Part shown: in pieces, positions 18,910 through 25,880 of the stretch | Layout: the number at the start of each line of letters is the position of its first letter | How positions within the stretch are numbered: position 1 is the stretch's first letter | Source of the DNA: Halomonas elongata | GTDB taxonomy: Bacteria; Pseudomonadota; Gammaproteobacteria; Pseudomonadales; Halomonadaceae | Assembly: GCF_029081005.1 (NCBI RefSeq) | Contig: NZ_JAJQTQ010000032.1 | Location: 1-36,382 of the forward strand | DNA: 36,382 nt | Reading direction: 5' to 3' | Position numbers and translations under genes: made by a program | Notes under the pieces: model-generated | What the model was told of the DNA's origin: nothing | Databases searched by the model: none | What the model saw: the letters and a program-made list of their open reading frames with translations, nothing else

Positions 18910-19371
18910 CTACAGGATCCCCGCCTCCAGGCCGGCGGTCAGGGTCAGGGCCAGCTCTTCGACCCGGGGCTCGAAGTCGTCTTGCCACTCGCCCCTCAGT
19001 GTCAACGGTTCCTGCACCCACTTCCAGCCCAGGCCCGTGACGATGCCTTCGACGGCGCGCCGCGTGCCGGTGCCGTCCCGGCCGGCCCGGATGTAGAGCG
19101 CGCAGGGCAGGCCTCGTTGCGCTTCCAGGACCGGGTAGTAGCTGCGATCGAAGAAATCCTTGAGGGCTCCGCTCATATAGCCAAGGTTCTCGGTGGTGCC
19201 CAGCAGGATGGCGTCGCAGGCCAGGATATCCTCGGGGCCGGCGTCGAGCGGTGGCTTGATGACCGCCTCCACGCCCTCGATATCGGAATGACGGGCCCCA
19301 CGGCCGGCGGCGTCGCGCAGGCGTCGGGTGTTGTCGGAGGGCGCGTGGGCCACGATCAGCAGGCGTTTCAT
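18910..19371 (-). CDS. Flavodoxin-fold NAD(P)H-dependent reductase
   Basis: 153 aa with a flavodoxin fold: strand MKRLLIVAHAPSDNT with the phosphate loop, ILACDAILLGTTENLGYMSG as the FMN-binding second loop, then LKDFFDRSYYP and ALYIRAGRDGTGTRRAVEGI as the third. It is in the WrbA/flavodoxin-like group that binds FMN and reduces quinones or other proteins; the substrate cannot be told. ATG 19371 follows GGAGG at 7 bases. It is a single gene, 76 bases upstream (on the same strand) of the pyrophosphatase gene and divergent from the PEBP gene. Confidence 0.82.
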   Translation of the reverse strand: MKRLLIVAHAPSDNTRRLRDAAGRGARHSDIEGVEAVIKPPLDAGPEDILACDAILLGTTENLGYMSGALKDFFDRSYYPVLEAQRGLPCALYIRAGRDGTGTRRAVEGIVTGLGWKWVQEPLTLRGEWQDDFEPRVEELALTLTAGLEAGIL

Positions 19372-19522
19372 CGGTCGCCTCCGGGTTGAAGAGCGTCGGT
19401 CACGCCATCATGCCATGGGAGGAGGTCGTTGACAGGCTATGGGCATTTGCCGAGCCTTGGACGACCGGAAACACGACGCCGTGTTTCCCCATCATGACAC
19501 CATCTCAGGGAGATCAACGACC

Positions 19523-19999
19523 ATGGCCTTTGCATTGACGAACATGCGGGTGGAAAGCCCGGCCTTCACCGACCAGGGCGAGATTCCGACGCGACATACC
19601 GGAGAAGGTGAGGATCTGTCGCCGGCGCTGTCCTGGCATGATGCGCCGGAGGGCACCAAGGGCTTCGCGGTGATCTGCCACGACCCTGACGCGCCCCTGG
19701 TGGAGCACGGCGGCTACGGCTTCGTGCACTGGGTGCTCTACAATCTGCCGGGCTCCACCACCTCTCTCGAGGAAGCATCCTCCGAGGGGACCCGCGGGAT
19801 CAACCATTTCGGTCGCAATGGCTATGGTGGCCCCATGCCACCCGAGGGGCATGGCGTCCACCAGTATTATTTCTGGGTGCTGGCGCTGGACAAGCCCACC
19901 GCCTTGCCCGAGGGCATCTCGATGGCCGAGCTTCTCAAGCAGGTCGAACCGCACCTGCTGGGCATGAACCGTCTGGTCGGCACCTATCGTCGTGATTGA
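19523..19999 (+). CDS. YbhB/YbcL family PEBP protein
   Basis: 158 aa, the length of E. coli YbhB and YbcL. Phosphatidylethanolamine-binding protein motifs are clear: CHDPDAPLVEHGGYGFVHWV, YNLPG, and GYGGPMPPEGHGVHQYYFWV followed by LALD. Bacterial members bind small anionic ligands; their physiological role is poorly defined. There is no signal peptide, so it is cytoplasmic. ATG 19523 follows AGGGAGA at about 9 bases, which decides it over an upstream frame from 19439. Confidence 0.92.
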   Translation: MAFALTNMRVESPAFTDQGEIPTRHTGEGEDLSPALSWHDAPEGTKGFAVICHDPDAPLVEHGGYGFVHWVLYNLPGSTTSLEEASSEGTRGINHFGRNGYGGPMPPEGHGVHQYYFWVLALDKPTALPEGISMAELLKQVEPHLLGMNRLVGTYRRD

Positions 20000-20020
20000 C
20001 GCACGAGAGGCCTGAGGCGG

Positions 20021-20047
20021 TCCGCCCGTGCTCTCGACGCGGGCGGA
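20021..20047. terminator. Hairpin between the PEBP gene and the convergent LysR gene
   Basis: TCCGCCCG (20021-20028) pairs perfectly with CGGGCGGA (20040-20047) around an 11-base loop, just after the PEBP stop and just before the LysR stop. There is no T-tract of note. Confidence 0.5.
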
Positions 20048-20049
20048 TC

Positions 20050-20937
20050 TTACTCCGGAAGCGCCTCGCCGGCTTCCGGCACCGCCACATCGTCATTCTC
20101 GGTGACAATCCGCTCCAGTTCCTCGCAGAAGGCTTCCAGGGCCTCGCTGGTGTGTCCGGGGCGACGGTGCAATTCGATCTCGACCTGCCCGAGTGGCGGC
20201 AGGCCTTCCGCTTCACCGACGATCCGGCATCCCGCCGGTACGCTGCGTGGTGTTTTCACCGTCATCGCCAGGCCCGCCTGCACGGGTAGATTGATACCGG
20301 TGGGGGATTGGCTCGAATAGTGTGTCTCCCACTGGCGCTCCTCACGTCCCAGGGCCGAGAGGGCATGCGCGCGGAAGATACAACCTTCCGGGTTGAGGGC
20401 CAGGGGCAGGGTATCCCAGTCCGTCGGCCGGCAGTGCTCGGCCACGACCCAGACCATCGGCTCCCAGCCCAGCAAGTGGCCCGACTGGGTGGGGAGGTGG
20501 CGAATCGACAGGACGACATCCAGCAGGCCCTCGTGGAACTGGTTGACCAGCGTGGCGCTGATATCGCAGTTCAGCTCCAGCCGGGTGTCCGGGAAGCGCT
20601 GCGCGTAGCGGGGCAGCAGCGACGGCAGGTAGGCACTGGCCTGTTCCTCGGAGGTCGCGAAGCGTATCAATTCGCCGCGCCGGCGGTTGCCCAGCAGCGT
20701 TCGGGCCTCGTCTTCCAGCTTGAGCATGTGCCGTGCATAGGGCAGTAACTGCTCACCATGCGAGGTGAGCAGCACGCTGCGGCTGGTACGTTCGAACAGC
20801 GCCTGGCCCATCTGATCCTCCAGGCGCTTGATCTGCAGGCTGACCGCCGACTGGGTGCGGTGCAGCACCTTGCCGGCGGCGCTGAACCCCTGACTTTCGG
20901 CCACGGTGACGAAGGCGCGGAGCAGCACGGTATCCAT
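20050..20937 (-). CDS. LysR family regulator, divergent from the oxygenase/M24 operon
   Basis: 295 aa. The N-terminal winged helix is clear: LLRAFVTVAESQGFSAAGKV, then LHRTQSAVSLQIKRLEDQMG and ALFERTSRSVLLTSHGEQLL, of the LrhA/HexA-like type. A linker helix and a two-lobe co-inducer domain follow (from about residue 90). LysR proteins usually regulate an adjacent divergent operon in response to a substrate or intermediate, so the target here is very probably the oxygenase and M24 genes at 21040-23265. The 102 bases between the two starts are AT-rich and hold the shared control region. ATG 20937 fits the family N-terminus. Confidence 0.9.
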   Translation of the reverse strand: MDTVLLRAFVTVAESQGFSAAGKVLHRTQSAVSLQIKRLEDQMGQALFERTSRSVLLTSHGEQLLPYARHMLKLEDEARTLLGNRRRGELIRFATSEEQASAYLPSLLPRYAQRFPDTRLELNCDISATLVNQFHEGLLDVVLSIRHLPTQSGHLLGWEPMVWVVAEHCRPTDWDTLPLALNPEGCIFRAHALSALGREERQWETHYSSQSPTGINLPVQAGLAMTVKTPRSVPAGCRIVGEAEGLPPLGQVEIELHRRPGHTSEALEAFCEELERIVTENDDVAVPEAGEALPE

Positions 20938-21039
20938 TATTGATGAGCCTTTGAAATTGGTTTTATCTCAATCATTCATTTTTATTATGAGGTTGCGCTA
21001 TCTAGGCTGTCCAGCGTGCATTGTTAACCGGAGACTCCC
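20938..21039. promoter_or_regulatory. AT-rich divergent control region of the LysR/oxygenase locus
   Basis: The 102 bases are markedly AT-richer than the flanking genes (for example TTTTATCTCAATCATTCATT), as usual for a LysR-controlled divergent promoter. TATTAT (20983-20988) and TATCTA (20999-21004) are possible -10 elements for the oxygenase gene; no single -35 pairing stands out. GGAG (21030-21033) is the ribosome site of the oxygenase gene. Confidence 0.5.
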
Positions 21040-21924
21040 ATGTCCGTGGCAACCTCGGCCGACACAAGCGACCTTTCCCTGAAGGGCTTGATCGACCTGT
21101 TCCGTTACCCGCTCGATGATCTCGACGGCGAAGTAGGGCAAGCACTGATCGAGCACTGCCGTCGCCAACTGGCGGAGGATGGTTGTGTGGTGCTGGAACG
21201 TTTCGTGCCGGAGCAGGCGCTGGCGCGTCTCGAGCGCGAGACCGAGCGGCTTTCGCCCGAAGCCCATTACAACCAGACCGAAACCAACCCTTACAACAGT
21301 GATGGGGACCCCGATCGTCCGTCGAGCCATCCGCTGAACCGCTTCGACGATCGGACCAACGGCTTCGTCGCCGGCGATCGCATCGGTGCCGATACCATCA
21401 TCCGTCAGATCTACGAGCATCCCGAGTTCCAGCGGTTCATCGCCGCCGTGATGGGCATGGAAGAGATCCACCAGTACGCCGATCCACTGGCCGACCTGGT
21501 GGTCAACGTGCTGCGCGAGGGCTGCCAGCATCCTTGGCACTACGATACCAACGAGTTCATCGTCACCATGATGACCCGCCGTTCCCGGGGCGGTGGTCGC
21601 TTCGAGTACGCCCCGGGCATCCGTGGCCCCGAAGGGGAGAATTTCGAGGCCGTGGAGCGGGTACTGGACGGTGATCGTTCCCGGCTCGAGTCGCTGGATC
21701 TGACGCCCGGCGACCTGCAGATCTTCTTCGGGCGCTATTCGCTGCATCGGGTCACCCCGGTCGAAGGGGATCGCGAGCGCCACACCGTGATCTTCGCCTA
21801 CGCCAAGGAGCCTGGCTTCATTGGTCGCCCCGAGCGGGCCCAGCGCATCTTCGGCCGCATGGCGCCTGTCCATGAAGCCTTGCTGAAGAATGGCATGCGG
21901 CGTAGTGATGCGCTGGCCGATTGA
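21040..21924 (+). CDS. Fe(II)/2-oxoglutarate-dependent oxygenase of unknown substrate
   Basis: 294 aa. A double-stranded beta-helix oxygenase is indicated by WHYDTNEF, giving His167-x-Asp169, and LHRVTPVEGDRERHTVIFAY, giving distal His236 and a 2-oxoglutarate-binding Arg at 245 or 247. The intact HxD points to hydroxylation; halogenases of the BesD type have Gly in place of that Asp. The overall layout (LAEDGCVVLERFV, NPYNSDGDP, MMTRRSRGGGRFEYAPGIRG) recalls bacterial proteins labelled ArpA-like that I associate with free amino-acid hydroxylases, but I cannot name a substrate. ATG 21040 has GGAG 6 bases upstream. It is the first gene of a two-gene operon with the DddP-like enzyme and is divergent from a LysR gene. 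Confidence 0.8.
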   Translation: MSVATSADTSDLSLKGLIDLFRYPLDDLDGEVGQALIEHCRRQLAEDGCVVLERFVPEQALARLERETERLSPEAHYNQTETNPYNSDGDPDRPSSHPLNRFDDRTNGFVAGDRIGADTIIRQIYEHPEFQRFIAAVMGMEEIHQYADPLADLVVNVLREGCQHPWHYDTNEFIVTMMTRRSRGGGRFEYAPGIRGPEGENFEAVERVLDGDRSRLESLDLTPGDLQIFFGRYSLHRVTPVEGDRERHTVIFAYAKEPGFIGRPERAQRIFGRMAPVHEALLKNGMRRSDALAD

Positions 21925-21981
21925 ATCTCGCCGACCCGCCTGGTCCCACGTCGCTTCACTCCCGAGTAGAAACGGAACCCC

Positions 21982-23265
21982 ATGAGCATCGTCGATTTCG
22001 AGAAGTTGACCGACAACGAACCGGATCGTCTCCCGGTGATTCCCTCGGCCCCCATGGCCAATGGGGACAGCATTCCCACGGCCTTCGACCCCGCACAGCT
22101 GCGTGCCGGCCGCCTGCAGCGCCTGCGGGCGATGATGGCCGAGCAGGGCTACGCCGCCCTGGTGCTGTTCGATCCCTACAATCAGCGCTATGCCACCGGC
22201 TCGCGCAACATGTTCGGTTACTTCCTGCGCAATTCCACCCGCTATATCTATGTGCCGCTGGAAGGGCCGGTGATCCTCTTCGAGTATCCGGGGAGCGCCC
22301 ACGTCTCCACCTGGCTCGAGACCATCGACGAGTCGCGCACCTCCAAGGTGGTCTGGTCGGCGGTCAACCAGCGCGACAATCTCTCCTCCGATCCCTTCGG
22401 CGTCGAGATCGCCGAGCTGGTCCGGGCGCATGGCCAGGGCAATACGCGCATCGGCCTGGATCGCTGTACCCTGAACCTGGCGCGTTCCCTGGAGGCGCAG
22501 GGCATGGACGTGCTCGACTGCATGCAGGACACCTTGCACTGTCGTCGGATCAAGACGCCGGAGGAGGTGGCCTGTCTGGCTCAGTCCATGGCCGGCAGCG
22601 AGGCCGCGGTCGCCGAGGTGGAAGCCGCCATCAAGCCGGGGGTGACCGAGAACGATCTCTTCGCGATTCTCTACGGCAATGTCATCAAGCAGGGCGGCGA
22701 ATTCATCGAGACCCGGCTGCTCAACTCGGGACCGCGTACCAACCCCTGGTTCCACGAGGCCAGCGATCGGGTCGTGCGCCCCGGTGAACTGGTGGCGCTG
22801 GATACCGATACCATCGGTTGCCACGGCTACTACTCGGACTTCTCGCGGACCTTCCATGTGGGGCCGGGACGACCCAGTGCCTACCAGCGCGAGCTGTATC
22901 GCATGGCGTTCGATCAGGTACATCACAACATGGATATCCTTGCGCCGGGGATGAGCTATCGCGAGATCGCCGAGCGGGCCTGGAAGATTCCCGAGCGCTT
23001 CCTGGATCGTCGCTATCCGTCGGTCATCCATGGCGTCGGCATGCACGGCGAGACACCGCTGGTCGCGCACCACATGGATTTCGATCGCTTTTCCAAGGAC
23101 GGTGTCCTGGAACCCGGCATGGTGGTGTCGGTGGAGAGTTACATCGGCGAGGTCGGCGCCGCCGATGGCGTCAAGCTGGAAGAAGAAGTGCTGGTCACCG
23201 AGACCGGTATCGAGAAGCTCAGTCGCTACCCTTTCGACGAGGACCTGCTCGGTCGCGAAGTCTGA
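21982..23265 (+). CDS. M24-fold enzyme resembling DMSP lyase DddP, with altered catalytic site
   Basis: 427 aa with the creatinase/aminopeptidase (pita-bread) fold. ETRLLNSGPRTNPWF, ALDTDTIG, YYSDFSRT, HGVGMHGE, SVESYIGE and KLEEEVL, and the end LSRYPFDEDLLGR, match DddP, the dimethylsulfoniopropionate lyase of the M24 family. The six metal ligands seem complete: Asp274, Asp276, Asp286, His350, Glu385, Glu400. They match the remembered ligands of Ruegeria DddP at a constant offset of 21, but the position of its proposed catalytic Asp377 is Gly356 here; Tyr345 corresponds to Tyr366. It is therefore more likely a hydrolase or lyase for a different small molecule. It starts 57 bases after the oxygenase gene; the ribosome site (CGGAA) is weak. 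Confidence 0.75.
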   Translation: MSIVDFEKLTDNEPDRLPVIPSAPMANGDSIPTAFDPAQLRAGRLQRLRAMMAEQGYAALVLFDPYNQRYATGSRNMFGYFLRNSTRYIYVPLEGPVILFEYPGSAHVSTWLETIDESRTSKVVWSAVNQRDNLSSDPFGVEIAELVRAHGQGNTRIGLDRCTLNLARSLEAQGMDVLDCMQDTLHCRRIKTPEEVACLAQSMAGSEAAVAEVEAAIKPGVTENDLFAILYGNVIKQGGEFIETRLLNSGPRTNPWFHEASDRVVRPGELVALDTDTIGCHGYYSDFSRTFHVGPGRPSAYQRELYRMAFDQVHHNMDILAPGMSYREIAERAWKIPERFLDRRYPSVIHGVGMHGETPLVAHHMDFDRFSKDGVLEPGMVVSVESYIGEVGAADGVKLEEEVLVTETGIEKLSRYPFDEDLLGREV

Positions 23266-23427
23266 ACGACGCGAGTGGACCGCGGCACCTGCCATGTATG
23301 CGATGAGGTAGGGCCGGCGGAGTAGGGCTATCGCAGTTGGAGCTGGCGAGGGCAATGAATGGCGTGCGGTCATCACCCTTGGTATGGTCTCCCGTCTACC
23401 GTGACGGAATGACCGCAAGGAGCCGGC

Positions 23428-23997
23428 ATGTACAAGTCGTTACGCCATGTACTGATCGCCTGCCTCGCCACCGGCCTGATGAGTGGCACGGTCCTGGCCG
23501 ACGATGACCCCGTCGTGTTCGGATGGGTCGAGAAGGCGACCATCGAGGAACCCTGGGGCCCCGAGGTCAAGGTCAAGCTCGATAGCGGTGCCTTGACCTC
23601 TTCCATGCAGGCGGAGGACATCGAGAAATTCGAGCGCGATGGCGAGGAGTGGGTGCGCTTCGTCGTCGAGGTCGAGGACGAGTCGACCGAAGAGATCGTC
23701 TCGAAGACCTTCGAACGGCCGATCTTCCGCAAACTGATACTCACGGGCGCCGGCGGCCAGGATCGGCGGCCGGCGGTGCTGATGACGCTGTGCATCGGCG
23801 ATACCCGCTACGAGGAGCAGTTCAGCCTCGAGGATCGTGATGATCTGACCTACCCGGTCCTGCTCGGACGTCGCACCATTCAGGAGCTGGGCCTGCTGGA
23901 CGTGACCCGAACCTTCGTCCACGACCTGGAGTGCGACGAAGATACGCCGCTTCACGAGCATGAGGAAAAGGAGCTCGATGAGGATATCGGCATCTGA
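23428..23997 (+). CDS. Exported retropepsin-like aspartic protease (PF05618-type)
   Basis: 189 aa. A signal peptide (MYKSLRHVLIACLATGLMSG, cleavage near VLA-DD) precedes a domain of the family misnamed ATP-dependent zinc protease: FGWVEKATI, then VKVKLDSGALTSSM with the retropepsin-type Asp52-Ser-Gly, FERPIFRK, and YPVLLGRRTIQELGLLDV near the end. The dimeric fold resembles retroviral aspartic protease; relatives include RimB of the ribosomal S6-modification system and envelope-located RloA proteins. This one is exported and not linked to a RimK-like ligase. The tail is very acidic. ATG 23428 follows AAGGAG at 7 bases. Confidence 0.85.
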   Translation: MYKSLRHVLIACLATGLMSGTVLADDDPVVFGWVEKATIEEPWGPEVKVKLDSGALTSSMQAEDIEKFERDGEEWVRFVVEVEDESTEEIVSKTFERPIFRKLILTGAGGQDRRPAVLMTLCIGDTRYEEQFSLEDRDDLTYPVLLGRRTIQELGLLDVTRTFVHDLECDEDTPLHEHEEKELDEDIGI

Positions 23998-24101
23998 GTC
24001 CTGTCCGGTTATCCTCGGTGATCAGGGGCTGCCTGAAAAGTCGACGAGCGTGAGCTGGATGGCCCGTCCGGCGCCACCGAGTGACTCATCCCGGAGGTTC
24101 C

Positions 24102-24467
24102 GTGAGCGATGTTTCCCCGCTGAAGGTCTACTATGATGCGGCCTGCCCGCTCTGCCGCCGCGAGCGGCGCCGGTACGAGCGCCTGGCTCGAGAGGCGCAT
24201 TCGGTGGAATGGCTGGATGTTTCCAGCCATGAGACCGGGTTGCGCGAACGCGGCGTCGAGCCACGCGAAGCGCTGCTCTCGCTGCATGTGGAGGACGCCG
24301 AGGGCACGCTGCATCGGGGCATGGATGCCTATATCCTGCTGATGCGCCGCATCCCGAGGCTGCGTCCCCTGGCCGTGCTCATCGGCCTTCCCGTGATCAA
24401 GCCTGTGCTGACCTGGTGGTATGGCCATTGGGTCAGGCGACGACTGGCCCGGCAGGGGCGGTTGTAG
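24102..24467 (+). CDS. DCC family (DUF393) thiol-disulfide oxidoreductase-like protein
   Basis: 121 aa. It begins with KVYYDAACPLCRRERR, the DxxCPxC motif that names the DCC family and resembles a thioredoxin CxxC, then GVEPREALLSLHVEDAEGTLHRGMDAY and the C-terminal helices, which are characteristic. The redox partner is unknown. GTG 24102 is chosen because GGAGG (24092-24096) lies 5 bases upstream. It is a single gene, convergent with the next LysR gene (6-base gap). Confidence 0.88.
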   Translation: MSDVSPLKVYYDAACPLCRRERRRYERLAREAHSVEWLDVSSHETGLRERGVEPREALLSLHVEDAEGTLHRGMDAYILLMRRIPRLRPLAVLIGLPVIKPVLTWWYGHWVRRRLARQGRL

Positions 24468-24473
24468 TCGGCG

Positions 24474-25400
24474 TCACGCGGGACGCCATTCGGCCGGCAG
24501 ACATTCGACCAGGAAGTCCATGAAGGCCCGGACCTTCGGGGTCAGGTCGCGTCGGTCACCGACGCACAGGTAGATATCCATGGGCTCCGAGACGGCGCGT
24601 GCCGAGGTGCTCCGGTCCGTCTCGAACAGCGATACCAGGTGCCCGCGGTCGAGATGCGGTTGGGCGACGAATGCCGCCAACCGTGTGATACCGCCCCCTC
24701 CCAGCGCCATCTGCGCCAGGACATCGATGTCGTCGCTGGCCATGGCGACACGCGTATCGGGTTCGAAGCGGAGTCCATCCCGCACGAAGCCCCAGCTCAG
24801 GAAACGGCCGTCCCGGGGAAAGCGGAAGACCAGGCAGTCGTGTTCCTTGAGGTCTTCCGGTTCACGGGGCGTGCCGGCTCGCGCCAGATAGTCGGGGGAG
24901 GCGCAGAAGAAGAAGGGAATCGAGGCAATGCGCCGGGCGACCAGCCCTTCCTCGAGTTGCAGAGCGAAACGCACGCTGACATCCACCGTCTCGCCGATAT
25001 GATCGACGTGGCGATCGGTGGTGAATATCTCGAGGGAAAGGTGCGGGTAGCGGTGCTTGAAGGCGGGCGCCAGCGGCGCCAGCACGTGTCGCCCGAAGGC
25101 GGCGGTGGAGGCGATGCGCAAGTGGCCGCGTGGCTCGTTGCGCAAGCTGGCGATGGCGTCGTGGGCCCGTTCGATATCCCGGGCGATATGCTTGATTCGG
25201 GCATAGTAGGCGGTCCCGCTGTCGGTGAGCCCCAGGCGGCGCGTGGTGCGGGTCAGCAATCGGGTATCCAGGTGGGCCTCCAGGCGGGCGAGTTGCTGGC
25301 TCGCGGCCGCCGGGCTGATTCCCAGGCGCTTGGCGCCGCCGGCGATGCTGCCGGTTTCCACGGCACTGGTGAAGCAGGCAATGGCGCGCAAGGTGTCCAT
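24474..25400 (-). CDS. LysR family regulator
   Basis: 308 aa. Helix-turn-helix MDTLRAIACFTSAVETGSIA with GISPAAASQQLARLEAHLDT and LLTRTTRRLGLTDSGTAYY, then the co-inducer domain with HLRIASTAAFGRHVLAPLAP and PHLSLEIFTTDRHVD. This is the large group of LysR proteins similar to DsdC/AaeR-like regulators of metabolism or efflux. ATG 25400 matches the family start. The gene is divergent from the small DUF2798 gene across 133 bases that include CTTATTCGTAAG (25425-25436), a candidate LysR half-site pair. Confidence 0.9.
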   Translation of the reverse strand: MDTLRAIACFTSAVETGSIAGGAKRLGISPAAASQQLARLEAHLDTRLLTRTTRRLGLTDSGTAYYARIKHIARDIERAHDAIASLRNEPRGHLRIASTAAFGRHVLAPLAPAFKHRYPHLSLEIFTTDRHVDHIGETVDVSVRFALQLEEGLVARRIASIPFFFCASPDYLARAGTPREPEDLKEHDCLVFRFPRDGRFLSWGFVRDGLRFEPDTRVAMASDDIDVLAQMALGGGGITRLAAFVAQPHLDRGHLVSLFETDRSTSARAVSEPMDIYLCVGDRRDLTPKVRAFMDFLVECLPAEWRPA

Positions 25401-25424
25401 ATCTTTTCCCGATGAGTGAAAGAT

Positions 25425-25436
25425 CTTATTCGTAAG
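25425..25436. promoter_or_regulatory. Candidate LysR operator between LysR and DUF2798 genes
   Basis: CTTA-TTCG-TAAG is a perfect 4-4-4 dyad within an AT-richer stretch and overlaps a T-N11-A spacing (T25426 to A25438), the general LysR box form. It lies 25 bases before the LysR start and about 100 before the DUF2798 start. Confidence 0.35.
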
Positions 25437-25533
25437 TAGACGTTTATAGTGAGATTGGCGCTGGGCGTCTAGTGAGAGGAGGCGGGCTGGGCTAGGGTGA
25501 CGCTCCCTGAAAACCGAGCCTCGAGGAGGATCG

Positions 25534-25836
25534 ATGAACCGTTCGATGATATCCCCGCGCCGCGAACGCCTGAGCGGAGTACGGCGCCTGATCGCGAGGC
25601 GGGGGCTGCCACGCCGGCTCACCCCGGTGGTATTCGCCTTCTACATGGCCTCGATCATGGCGTTTCTGATGACGCTGGTGATCACCCTGATCAACGAGGG
25701 CATGGGGCCGGGGTTCATGGGGCGGGTCTTGCACGCCTATGTTCTCGCCATGCCGGTGGCCTTCGTGTGCGTTCTGATCGTCAGGCCGCTGGTCGTGCGG
25801 CTGGTCGCCTTGACGATCGAGAAAGAGCAGACGTGA
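25534..25836 (+). CDS. DUF2798 small membrane protein
   Basis: 100 aa with two membrane helices: VVFAFYMASIMAFLMTLVIT followed by a short loop (LINEGMGPGFMGRVLHAYV) and LAMPVAFVCVLIVRPLVVRL, the pattern of DUF2798. The role is unknown; such proteins are often next to LysR or AraC regulators. ATG 25534 follows AGGAGGA closely. The next gene, another LysR, starts 44 bases downstream on the same strand and may be cotranscribed. Confidence 0.82.
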   Translation: MNRSMISPRRERLSGVRRLIARRGLPRRLTPVVFAFYMASIMAFLMTLVITLINEGMGPGFMGRVLHAYVLAMPVAFVCVLIVRPLVVRLVALTIEKEQT

Positions 25837-25880
25837 TGCGGCCCCCGGGTGGGCGAACTTCGATGATGGGGAACTGAGCG

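Noticed and set aside
21040..21924. Amino-acid halogenase (BesD type)
   Set aside because: The facial triad retains Asp169; halogenases need Gly or Ala there to bind chloride.
21982..23265. Straight annotation as DMSP lyase DddP
   Set aside because: The fold and metal ligands fit, but the position of the proposed catalytic Asp is Gly, and the operon partner is an oxygenase.
20998..23418. An open frame of 806 codons antisense to the oxygenase and M24 genes
   Set aside because: The sense strand encodes two recognisable enzymes with catalytic motifs and ribosome sites. The antisense product is His/Gly/Asp-rich without family motifs, a common artefact of GC-rich codon use.
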